Positions 1-5,152 of a stretch of DNA of 8,903 nt are shown here, piece by piece. Source of the DNA: an uncultured Oscillospiraceae bacterium (GTDB lineage Bacteria; Bacillota; Clostridia; Oscillospirales; Acutalibacteraceae); assembly GCA_900546895.1 (NCBI GenBank), contig UREO01000108.1, positions 1 to 8,903 on the forward strand. The letters are read 5' to 3'. Made by a program: the position numbers and the translations under genes. Every line of letters starts with the position of its first letter. Position 1 is the stretch's first letter. Below the pieces are notes generated by a model. That model was not told the DNA's origin, did no database searches, and worked only from the letters and a program-made list of their open reading frames with translations.

Positions 1-107
1 ATCATATTGAGCGCGGATATGAAAATGTAGAGCAGAAGCTTTTGAATTTAGGGGCGGATATTCAGCGGATTCATATTTCTGAGCCGGCAGTGGCGCAGGC
101 AATCTGA
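1..107 (+). CDS. murA: UDP-N-acetylglucosamine 1-carboxyvinyltransferase, C-terminal end (partial)
   Basis: Only the last 34 codons are inside the window, read from position 3 to the TGA at 105-107. The peptide begins HIERGYENVEQKL and continues to a LGADIQRI stretch. This resembles the C-terminal end of MurA/EPSP-synthase-fold enolpyruvyl transferases, where an (H/Y)IxRGYexxxxKLxxLGAxIxR pattern is typical. MurA transfers enolpyruvate from PEP to UDP-GlcNAc, the first committed step of peptidoglycan synthesis, in the cytoplasm. The catalytic cysteine loop lies upstream of the window and cannot be checked. Many Clostridia carry two MurA paralogues, and this fragment cannot distinguish them. 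The assignment rests on a short C-terminal signature alone. Confidence 0.75.
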   Translation, partial: HIERGYENVEQKLLNLGADIQRIHISEPAVAQAI

Positions 108-125
108 ATGTTTTTGAACGATTTG

Positions 126-162
126 AAAGGGATTGACATCGGTCTTTCCCTTTTCTTTATTT
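126..162 (+). terminator. Probable rho-independent terminator after murA
   Basis: Arms 126-137 and 142-153 pair as seven base pairs (AAAGGGA with TCCCTTT), two T-T mismatches, then three more pairs (GAC with GTC) closing an ATCG loop. The tail 154-162 is T-rich. It begins 18 bp after the murA stop and ends just before the walJ ribosome binding site. The mismatches make it moderate rather than strong, so some read-through into walJ is plausible. Confidence 0.5.
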
Positions 163-174
163 AGGAGGTCATTC

Positions 175-969
175 ATGGCGAGAATATGTCCGCTTTTCAG
201 CGGAAGCAGCGGAAACAGTTATTACATAGGATCTTCCTGCGCGGGAATTCTGATCGACGCGGGAAGAACGGCAAAGCAGCTCAACAATATGCTGGAAACC
301 TGCGGGATAGGCGTCGAGTCGGTGAAAGCGATCTTTGTCACGCATGAACATATCGACCATGTCCGGGGCCTGCGCGTGCTGGCCTCCCGGAAGCACATTC
401 CGGTTTATACCTCTTCCGGTACTTTAGACGCGCTGGAGAAAATGGGGTGCGCAAACGGGACTTTTCAGGCGGATGTGATCGGTGAAAAGGGAATGGAATG
501 CGCCGGCATGTTTATCAGGCCCTTCCGTACCTCACACGACTGTGCGGAAAGCGTCGGCTACCGTGTGCAGACCCACGACGGGCGAAGCGTCGGCTTTTCC
601 ACCGATCTCGGGTTTTTGTCCGACACGGTGCGTGATCAGCTGACCGGCGCGGATCTGGTGGTGCTGGAATCAAATCATGACGTCGGAATGCTGAAAAACG
701 GGCCATATCCCTACCCACTGAAACGGAGGATCTTGTCCGACACGGGCCACCTTTCCAATCAGGCCTGCGCGGATGAGCTTACGAATTTGGCACAAAAGGG
801 AACAACGCGGTTTATTCTGGCGCACTTAAGCGCTGAAAACAACACGCCGGAGCTTGCTTTTCAAACGGCTCTTTGCTCTCTTTCCGTGGCCGGGCTGAAA
901 GAGGGAGTCGACTTCCAGCTTTCCGTTGCACCGAGAGAAAACAATACGGGAAAAGGAATTATTTTTTAG
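175..969 (+). CDS. walJ: WalJ/YycJ-like metallo-beta-lactamase-fold hydrolase
   Basis: Encodes 264 residues, about the usual length for the YycJ/WalJ family. The metal-binding signature THEHIDH is at residues 56-62. Other likely ligand residues are His121 (in TSHDCAESVGY), Asp144 (in FSTDLG), His192 (in SDTGHLSN) and His217 (in LAHLS). The N-terminus (MARICPLFSGSSGNSYYIG) is typical of the family and supports the ATG at 175, which has AGGAGG at 163-168. A TTG at 133 would add 14 residues, but it lacks a ribosome binding site and lies inside the preceding hairpin. Family members are predicted dinuclear-metal hydrolases or nucleases. In Bacillus the gene sits in the walRK cell-wall operon and has been linked to cell-wall and DNA-repair phenotypes. 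The exact substrate is not established and cannot be read from the sequence. It is followed 8 bp later by rlmH and probably co-transcribed with it. Confidence 0.85.
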   Translation: MARICPLFSGSSGNSYYIGSSCAGILIDAGRTAKQLNNMLETCGIGVESVKAIFVTHEHIDHVRGLRVLASRKHIPVYTSSGTLDALEKMGCANGTFQADVIGEKGMECAGMFIRPFRTSHDCAESVGYRVQTHDGRSVGFSTDLGFLSDTVRDQLTGADLVVLESNHDVGMLKNGPYPYPLKRRILSDTGHLSNQACADELTNLAQKGTTRFILAHLSAENNTPELAFQTALCSLSVAGLKEGVDFQLSVAPRENNTGKGIIF

Positions 970-977
970 GTGGGATT

Positions 978-1457
978 ATGCTTACAGTTCATCTTATCTG
1001 CGTCGGAAAACTGAAGGAAGCCTATTGGAGGGACGCCTGCGCGGAGTATGAAAAAAGGCTGCGCGCATTCTGCAGCTTTTCCATCCTCGAGCTGCCCGAG
1101 TGCAGGCTGCCGGAAAACCCGTCGGACGCTCAGATCAGGGCTGCCCTGAAAACAGAGGGGGACGCCCTTCTTGCCGCCGTGGGGAATTCCGCTTTGTTTG
1201 CGCTTTGCATTGAGGGAAAAGCGCTTTCCTCCGGGCAGCTTTCCGATAAAATCAATACGCTGGCTGTGAGCGGAATCAGCACGGTCAGCTTTGTCATCGG
1301 AAGCTCGTTCGGACTCGGTGATAGAGTGAAGCAAAAGGCTGAGTTCCGCCTTTCCATGTCGCCGATGACTTTTCCTCACCAGCTAGCCCGTGTGATGCTC
1401 TGTGAGCAGATATACCGCGCCTTTCAGATCATCTATCACGGTAAATACCACAAATAA
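978..1457 (+). CDS. rlmH: 23S rRNA (pseudouridine-1915 N3)-methyltransferase RlmH
   Basis: Encodes 159 residues, the normal length for RlmH. RlmH is a small SPOUT-class methyltransferase that uses S-adenosylmethionine to methylate pseudouridine 1915 in helix 69 of 23S rRNA on assembled ribosomes. The N-terminus LTVHLICVGKLKEAYW and the C-terminal knot region match the family: LCIEGKALSS, FVIGSSFGLG, then RLSMSPMTFPHQLARVML, EQIYRAFQI and a final YHK. The usual GEPYHK-like ending reads GKYHK here, with a lysine where proline is common; I would not read a functional change into this. The ATG at 978 has an AGGTGG ribosome binding site at 969-974 overlapping the walJ stop. An in-frame upstream start at 873 would lie inside walJ and extend past the family N-terminus, so it is rejected. 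Confidence 0.95.
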   Translation: MLTVHLICVGKLKEAYWRDACAEYEKRLRAFCSFSILELPECRLPENPSDAQIRAALKTEGDALLAAVGNSALFALCIEGKALSSGQLSDKINTLAVSGISTVSFVIGSSFGLGDRVKQKAEFRLSMSPMTFPHQLARVMLCEQIYRAFQIIYHGKYHK

Positions 1458-1486
1458 TCGCCTAAAAACGATATGAGCACATAGAA

Positions 1487-1517
1487 ACCGCCGTCCGGAA
1501 TATTTCCGGGCGGCGGT
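1487..1517. terminator. Shared hairpin terminator between convergent rlmH and gdhA
   Basis: Arms 1487-1500 and 1504-1517 form a GC-rich 14-bp stem with a single T-G wobble and a TAT loop. It lies 29 bp after the rlmH stop and 26 bp beyond the gdhA stop on the other strand. The plus-strand tail (AATTGGTTGTTATGTT) is moderately T-rich, and the minus-strand tail begins TTTCTATGT. The symmetric position suggests a bidirectional terminator for both genes, although neither tail is a perfect T run. Confidence 0.8.
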
Positions 1518-1543
1518 AATTGGTTGTTATGTTCCGTATCCTG

Positions 1544-2875
1544 TTAAACGGTGCCCTGCGCGAGCATGGCGTCCGCTACCTTGACGAAGCCCGCAATATT
1601 GGCGCCCGTTACATAATTCTTTGGGCAGCCGTATCTTTCTGCGGCGTCGGAGGCGTTTGCGAAAATGTTTTCCATAATGCTTTTCAGCTTTCTATCGACT
1701 TCCTCAAAGCTCCAGGAAAGACGCATGCTGTTCTGGCTCATTTCCAGTGCGGAGGTTGCGACGCCGCCGGCGTTGGAAGCTTTTCCGGGGGCAAACAGAA
1801 CGCCGTTTGTCTGGAAGTATTCCGTAGCTTCAATGCTGGTCGGCATATTGGCGCCTTCCGCCACGGCGAATACGCCGTTTTTCACGAGCTTTTTCGCGTC
1901 ATCAAGCAGAAGTTCGTTCTGGGTGGCGCAAGGGAGCGCGATGTCGCATGGAGTGCTCCAAACGCCTTTGCCTTCATGATATACGGAATTCGGGCGATAT
2001 GTCTGATACTCGGACAGGCGTCCGCGCTTGATTTCCTTGATTTCCTTGATCGCCTTGAGGTCGATTCCTTCGGCGTCGTAGATCCAGCCGGTGGAATCGC
2101 TCATAGTCACGACCTTTCCGCCGAGCTCCTGCGCCTTCTGGCAGGCGTAAATGGCAACGTTGCCCGAACCGGAAATATCGATGATTTTTCCTTCGATGGA
2201 TTTGCCGTTTTTACGGAGCATTGCGTCGGTGAAGTAAAGCAGACCGAAACCGGTTGCTTCCGTACGGACGAGGGAGCCGCCAAAGGGCAGTCCCTTCCCT
2301 GTCAGTATTCCGGAGTATTCGTTTCTGAGGCGCTTGTACTGGCCGAACAGGTAGCCGATTTCGCGGCCGCCTACGCCGATGTCGCCGGCGGGGACGTCTG
2401 TGTCCGGACCGATGTGGCGGCAGAGCTCCGTCATAAAGCTCTGGCAGAATGCCATGACCTCGCGGTCGGATTTACCTTTCGGGTCAAAGTCGGAACCGCC
2501 TTTGCCTCCGCCGATCGGCAGGCCGGTCAGGGAATTCTTGAAAATCTGTTCAAATCCAAGAAATTTCAGGATGCCGATGTTTACGGAAGGATGAAAACGA
2601 AGCCCGCCCTTATACGGTCCGATTGCGTTGTTAAACTGGACGCGGTAGCCGCGGTTTACCCGTACGCTGCCTGCGTCGTCCACCCAGGCTACGCGAAACT
2701 TCACCTGTCTGTCCGGCTCGGTCAGCCTTTCCAGAATACCGGCTTTCTGATACTGGGGATTTTGCTCAATAACCGGAGCCAGAGACGTTAAAACTTCGGT
2801 TACCGCCTGAATGAATTCGGGCTGGCTGGGATTTTGCCGGATTACGTTTGCGAGTTGCTCTTTAACATAAGACAT
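1544..2875 (-). CDS. gdhA: Glutamate dehydrogenase, hexameric class, NADP-type
   Basis: Encodes 443 residues, full length for the hexameric class. It catalyses reversible reductive amination of 2-oxoglutarate with ammonium to L-glutamate in the cytoplasm. Catalytic and substrate residues are intact: Lys89 (GPYKGGLRFHP), Lys113 (QIFKNSLTGLP), Lys125 (PIGGGKGGSDFDPKGKSD) and Asp165 (VPAGDIGVGGRE). This numbering coincides with the classic Clostridium symbiosum enzyme. The dinucleotide-binding region has SGSGNVAIYACQKAQELG followed by VVTMSDSTGW; the SDS(T/S)G loop and the C-terminus GANIAGFVKVADAMLAQG resemble E. coli GdhA, so I infer NADP(H) use and a biosynthetic role. The start at 2875 has AGGAGG 8 nt upstream (plus-strand 2884-2889). 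It is divergent from glnA and convergent with rlmH, so it is probably monocistronic. Cofactor preference is inference; the family assignment is near certain. Confidence 0.96.
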   Translation of the reverse strand: MSYVKEQLANVIRQNPSQPEFIQAVTEVLTSLAPVIEQNPQYQKAGILERLTEPDRQVKFRVAWVDDAGSVRVNRGYRVQFNNAIGPYKGGLRFHPSVNIGILKFLGFEQIFKNSLTGLPIGGGKGGSDFDPKGKSDREVMAFCQSFMTELCRHIGPDTDVPAGDIGVGGREIGYLFGQYKRLRNEYSGILTGKGLPFGGSLVRTEATGFGLLYFTDAMLRKNGKSIEGKIIDISGSGNVAIYACQKAQELGGKVVTMSDSTGWIYDAEGIDLKAIKEIKEIKRGRLSEYQTYRPNSVYHEGKGVWSTPCDIALPCATQNELLLDDAKKLVKNGVFAVAEGANMPTSIEATEYFQTNGVLFAPGKASNAGGVATSALEMSQNSMRLSWSFEEVDRKLKSIMENIFANASDAAERYGCPKNYVTGANIAGFVKVADAMLAQGTV

Positions 2876-2906
2876 GGGGATATCCTCCTATATAAAATTA
2901 AGAACG

Positions 2907-2928
2907 GTATTATTCGACTTAATAATAC
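2907..2928. repeat. Perfect 8-bp inverted repeat in the gdhA leader
   Basis: GTATTATT at 2907-2914 and AATAATAC at 2921-2928 flank a 6-nt spacer (CGACTT). It lies between the candidate gdhA promoter and the gdhA ribosome binding site. It could be an operator for a dimeric regulator or an mRNA hairpin. On the gdhA strand it is followed by CGTTCTTAATTTT, which is a poor terminator tail. An AT-rich 8-bp match over so short a distance is notable but not decisive. Confidence 0.55.
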
Positions 2929-2941
2929 TTCTCAATTCAAC

Positions 2942-2970
2942 AGTGTAGCACAGCAAAAGTCCGGATACAA
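2942..2970 (-). promoter_or_regulatory. Candidate promoter for gdhA
   Basis: On the minus strand TTGTAT (plus 2965-2970) is separated by 17 nt from TACACT (plus 2942-2947). A TG dinucleotide one base before the -10 gives an extended -10 character. The -35 matches only three of six consensus positions, so the call rests mainly on the extended -10 and correct spacing. It would give a leader of about 60 nt containing the 8-bp inverted repeat. Confidence 0.4.
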
Positions 2971-3005
2971 TCATTTACAATTAAAATTTATAAAAAAACA
3001 CTTGA

Positions 3006-3039
3006 TTTTTGCAGGAGAAACGTATCAATTCTGCAAAAA
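3006..3039. repeat. Perfect 9-bp inverted repeat between the gdhA and glnA promoters
   Basis: TTTTTGCAG at 3006-3014 and CTGCAAAAA at 3031-3039 are exact reverse complements separated by 16 nt. Neither strand has a T tract after the second arm, so it is not a terminator. It lies upstream of both promoters, about 36 bp from the candidate gdhA -35 and about 70 bp from the glnA -35. That placement would suit a regulator of either or both. It does not match the Bacillus GlnR/TnrA box (TGTNAN7TNACA). Confidence 0.55.
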
Positions 3040-3110
3040 GACGGAAAATAAAGGGGAGCGATAGAAAATTTGTGCATTAAAATGAAATGTTCCTTTCAAT
3101 TCGAAAAAGA

Positions 3111-3139
3111 TTGACACTGCATACAGAATATAATAGAAT
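3111..3139 (+). promoter_or_regulatory. Sigma-A promoter of glnA
   Basis: A consensus TTGACA at 3111-3116 and TAGAAT (five of six) at 3134-3139 are spaced by exactly 17 nt. An A-rich stretch just upstream (3101-3110) could help RNA polymerase binding. Transcription would start near 3146, leaving a leader of about 75 nt before the glnA start. Such a near-consensus promoter implies high basal initiation, so regulation probably occurs after initiation or by repression. A perfect TATAAT at 3129-3134 is only 12 nt from the -35 and is less likely to be used. Confidence 0.85.
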
Positions 3140-3163
3140 ATACTTATTATTGAAATGATGTAG

Positions 3164-3207
3164 ACAAGGAGGTTCTGTAAGGGAGCACCCTTGTTATTTT
3201 TATTTTT
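3164..3207 (+). terminator. Terminator-like (attenuator) hairpin in the glnA leader
   Basis: ACAAG (3164-3168) pairs with CTTGT (3190-3194). After a two-base bulge (GA), GGTTCT (3171-3176) pairs with AGCACC (3184-3189) with one mismatch, closing a GTAAGGG loop. The stem is followed at once by TATTTTTATTTTT (3195-3207), a good U-rich tail. It sits after the glnA promoter and before its ribosome binding site, the position of a leader attenuator. The gene after glnA encodes an ANTAR protein, a family known to prevent termination at such sites. The fold is from manual pairing and no free energy was computed. Confidence 0.55.
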
Positions 3208-3221
3208 AGGGAGGTATCGAT

Positions 3222-4553
3222 TTGAGTAAATATACAAAAGACGACATCATCAGGATGATTGATGAAAATAATGTTCGGTTTATCCGCATGCAGTTTACGG
3301 ATATTTTGGGTACCCTAAAAAATGTGGCCATTACGACCAGTCAGATCGAAAAGGCGCTTGACAATCAGTGCATGTTCGACGGTTCGTCCATTGAAGGGTT
3401 CGTCAGAATTGAGGAGTCCGACATGTACCTCAGACCGGACCTGGATTCTTTTACCATCTTTCCGTGGCACACGCAGCACGGCCGTGTCGCCCGGCTGATC
3501 TGTGATATCTACAAGCCGAACGGAGAACCGTTTGAGGGCGACCCCCGTTATGTCCTGAAAAGGACGCTGAAGGAAGCGGCGGAGATGGGATACACGTTCA
3601 ACGTGGGCCCCGAATGCGAATTTTTCCTGTTCAACACGGACGAATTCGGGCATCCTACAACCGTTACGCACGATACCGCCGGCTATTTTGATCTGGGGCC
3701 GTCCGATCTGGGCGAAAGCGCTCGCCGCGATATCTGCCTGAATCTTGAAGAGATGGGGTTCGAAATCGAAGCGTCGCACCATGAAGTCGCCTTTGCGCAG
3801 CACGAGATCGATTTTAAATACAGTGAAGCGCTTTCCGCGGCGGATAATATTCTGACCTTTAAGATGGTCGTGAAATCCTGCGCGGATTCCCACGGGCTTT
3901 GCGCCACCTTTATGCCTAAGCCGGTTTACGGTCGCAGCGGTTCCGGAATGCACACCAACATGTCCCTGTTCAAAGGCGGAAAGAATGCATTTTACGATCC
4001 AGACAGCGAAACCGGGTTAAGCCATATTGCATATAATTTTATTGCGGGTATTTTAAAGCATATCAAAGGAATGTGTGCCATTACCAATCCGCTGGTCAAT
4101 TCCTACAAGAGACTGGTTCCGGGTTTTGAGGCGCCCTGCAATATCGCCTGGACTTTAAGCAACCGCAGCGCGCTGATCCGTGTGCCCGCTTCCAGAGGGG
4201 AAGGCACGCGGGTGGAGCTGCGCAATCCCGATCCCGCCTGCAATCCTTATCTGGAGTTTGCGGTGCTGCTCGCGGCGGGACTGGACGGGATCAAAAACGA
4301 CCTGACACCGCCTGACGCGGTTGCCGCGAACATTTATGATTTTGATATCGGCGAAAGAGCGGCTGCGGGAATTGAGGCTTTGCCGACGGATCTCAATAAC
4401 GCTGTTTTAGAAATGAAGGCGGATCCCTTTATCGAAAAGACACTGGGTGACCATGTGTTTAACAAATACACCGAGGCGAAGGAAAGAGAGTGGTACGAAT
4501 TTTCCACTACGGTTACGGAGTGGGAGTTGGACCAGTATCTGAATAAATTCTGA
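3222..4553 (+). CDS. glnA: Glutamine synthetase type I (GSI-alpha)
   Basis: Encodes 443 residues, the usual length for the GSI-alpha group of Bacillota, which lacks the insertion and the adenylylation tyrosine of the enterobacterial GSI-beta enzymes. It makes glutamine from glutamate, ammonium and ATP as a cytoplasmic dodecamer. Visible motifs: FTDILGTLKN near 25-34, MFDGSSIEGFVRIEESDMYL (51-70), the metal-binding NVGPECEFFLF (127-137), HHEVAFAQHEIDF, KPVYGRSGSGMHTNMSLF and NPLVNSYKRLVPGFEAP with SNRSALIRVPA. Arg62, the residue linked to glutamine feedback inhibition in Bacillus subtilis GlnA, is present. The start is TTG at 3222 with AGGGAGG at 3208-3214. Transcription is expected from the promoter at 3111-3139 through the leader hairpin. 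No terminator is visible in the 46 bp before the ANTAR gene, so the two are probably co-transcribed. Confidence 0.98.
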   Translation: MSKYTKDDIIRMIDENNVRFIRMQFTDILGTLKNVAITTSQIEKALDNQCMFDGSSIEGFVRIEESDMYLRPDLDSFTIFPWHTQHGRVARLICDIYKPNGEPFEGDPRYVLKRTLKEAAEMGYTFNVGPECEFFLFNTDEFGHPTTVTHDTAGYFDLGPSDLGESARRDICLNLEEMGFEIEASHHEVAFAQHEIDFKYSEALSAADNILTFKMVVKSCADSHGLCATFMPKPVYGRSGSGMHTNMSLFKGGKNAFYDPDSETGLSHIAYNFIAGILKHIKGMCAITNPLVNSYKRLVPGFEAPCNIAWTLSNRSALIRVPASRGEGTRVELRNPDPACNPYLEFAVLLAAGLDGIKNDLTPPDAVAANIYDFDIGERAAAGIEALPTDLNNAVLEMKADPFIEKTLGDHVFNKYTEAKEREWYEFSTTVTEWELDQYLNKF

Positions 4554-4599
4554 TTAGGCTGCAAAAACACCACATTCCTTTCTACGGAGTTGTTAAAAG

Positions 4600-5142
4600 A
4601 TGAGCAGTATTCTTGTAGCGAATTCAAATGCGGATTACGCTAAAAAAATAGCGGCCGTACTCCGTACCGGCGGTTTGAATGTCAGTGGTGTGTGTACAAC
4701 CGGCTCGCAGGTAATCGATTTTGCAAACAGGCATTATCACGGTGGCGTGGTGGTCTGCAGCGTCAAGCTGATGGATATGCCGGCGCTGAACCTTCCAAGA
4801 ACGATCGGCTCTAATTACGATTTTCTGTTTATCGTAAAGTCCCAGCAGATGGACATTTCCGAATCGCTTTCCTGTGCCAGCTTAATCATGCCGATCAATC
4901 GGATGAACCTGATTTCTTCCGTGAATATGCTGCTGAATATTTCCGATTACAGCAGCCTTACCATTAAAAAAAAGATCGCCAATGGGAACTTTGATGAAAA
5001 ACAGGTGATTGAACAGGCGAAAAATATTTTGATGGAACGCAATAATTTTACCGAACCGCAGGCACACCGGTTTATTCAAAAGAAAAGTATGGATTCCGGT
5101 AAAAAAATGATAGAAACCGCGATGATTATTCTGAATTTATAG
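4600..5142 (+). CDS. ANTAR-domain RNA-binding antiterminator with a degenerate receiver domain
   Basis: Encodes 180 residues in two domains. Residues 1-115 have the hydrophobic pattern of a response-regulator receiver (SILVANSNADYAKKI at the start), but the phosphorylation site is lost. The acidic pocket has Asn8/Asn10, the acceptor position in VVVCSVKLMDMP (50-61) is Cys/Ser near 53-54, and the conserved Lys before Pro98 is Met97. Residues about 122-180 match the ANTAR fold: VIEQAKNILMERNNF, then EPQAHRFIQKKSMDSGKKM and a helical end. ANTAR proteins bind paired hexaloop RNA hairpins and prevent terminator formation. ATG at 4600 is preceded by ACGGAG at 4584-4589. Position directly behind glnA, as for NitR-type regulators of solvent-producing clostridia, and the hairpin in the glnA leader suggest nitrogen control. 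The target and signal are inferred. The dapF ribosome binding site overlaps its stop codon. Confidence 0.88.
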   Translation: MSSILVANSNADYAKKIAAVLRTGGLNVSGVCTTGSQVIDFANRHYHGGVVVCSVKLMDMPALNLPRTIGSNYDFLFIVKSQQMDISESLSCASLIMPINRMNLISSVNMLLNISDYSSLTIKKKIANGNFDEKQVIEQAKNILMERNNFTEPQAHRFIQKKSMDSGKKMIETAMIILNL

Positions 5143-5152
5143 GAGGTGGATT

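Larger units (their letters stand above)
2876..3221. other. AT-rich divergent regulatory region between gdhA and glnA
   Basis: These 346 bp contain no convincing gene. Open frames crossing them on either strand have no ribosome binding site and no recognisable protein pattern. From the gdhA side they hold its ribosome binding site, a perfect 8-bp inverted repeat, a candidate gdhA promoter, a perfect 9-bp inverted repeat, a strong glnA promoter, and a glnA leader with a terminator-like hairpin. The composition is markedly more AT-rich than the flanking genes. The arrangement lets one region control both ammonium-assimilation enzymes. Confidence 0.8.

Noticed and set aside
133..174. TTG start for walJ at 133, or a TTGACA promoter at 133-138
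   Set aside because: The TTG has no ribosome binding site, and the family N-terminus begins at 175. TTGACA lies inside the murA terminator hairpin and has no good -10 at 16-18 nt.
873..977. Upstream in-frame start for rlmH
   Set aside because: It would overlap walJ by about 100 bp and add 35 residues absent from RlmH. The ATG at 978 has its own ribosome binding site and gives the standard 159 residues.
1520..2791. A 423-residue open frame on the plus strand opposite gdhA
   Set aside because: It is the antisense shadow of a clearly recognised glutamate dehydrogenase, has no ribosome binding site and no recognisable protein pattern.
2834..3064. A 76-residue plus-strand open frame running from the gdhA 5' end into the intergenic region
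   Set aside because: It starts antisense to gdhA, lacks a ribosome binding site, and its AT-rich composition is that of the regulatory DNA. No family pattern is visible.
3083..3098. TGAAA-N6-TTTCA inverted repeat just upstream of the glnA -35
   Set aside because: Five-bp A/T-rich arms are expected by chance in such sequence. Kept only as a note because of its position.
3100..3221. GlnR/TnrA binding box (TGTNAN7TNACA) near the glnA promoter
   Set aside because: I looked for it on both strands and found no acceptable match.
3025..3237. A 70-residue minus-strand open frame with hydrophobic stretches covering the glnA promoter and leader
   Set aside because: It overlaps the glnA promoter, leader and start codon on the opposite strand, has no ribosome binding site, and its hydrophobicity follows from the T-rich strand.
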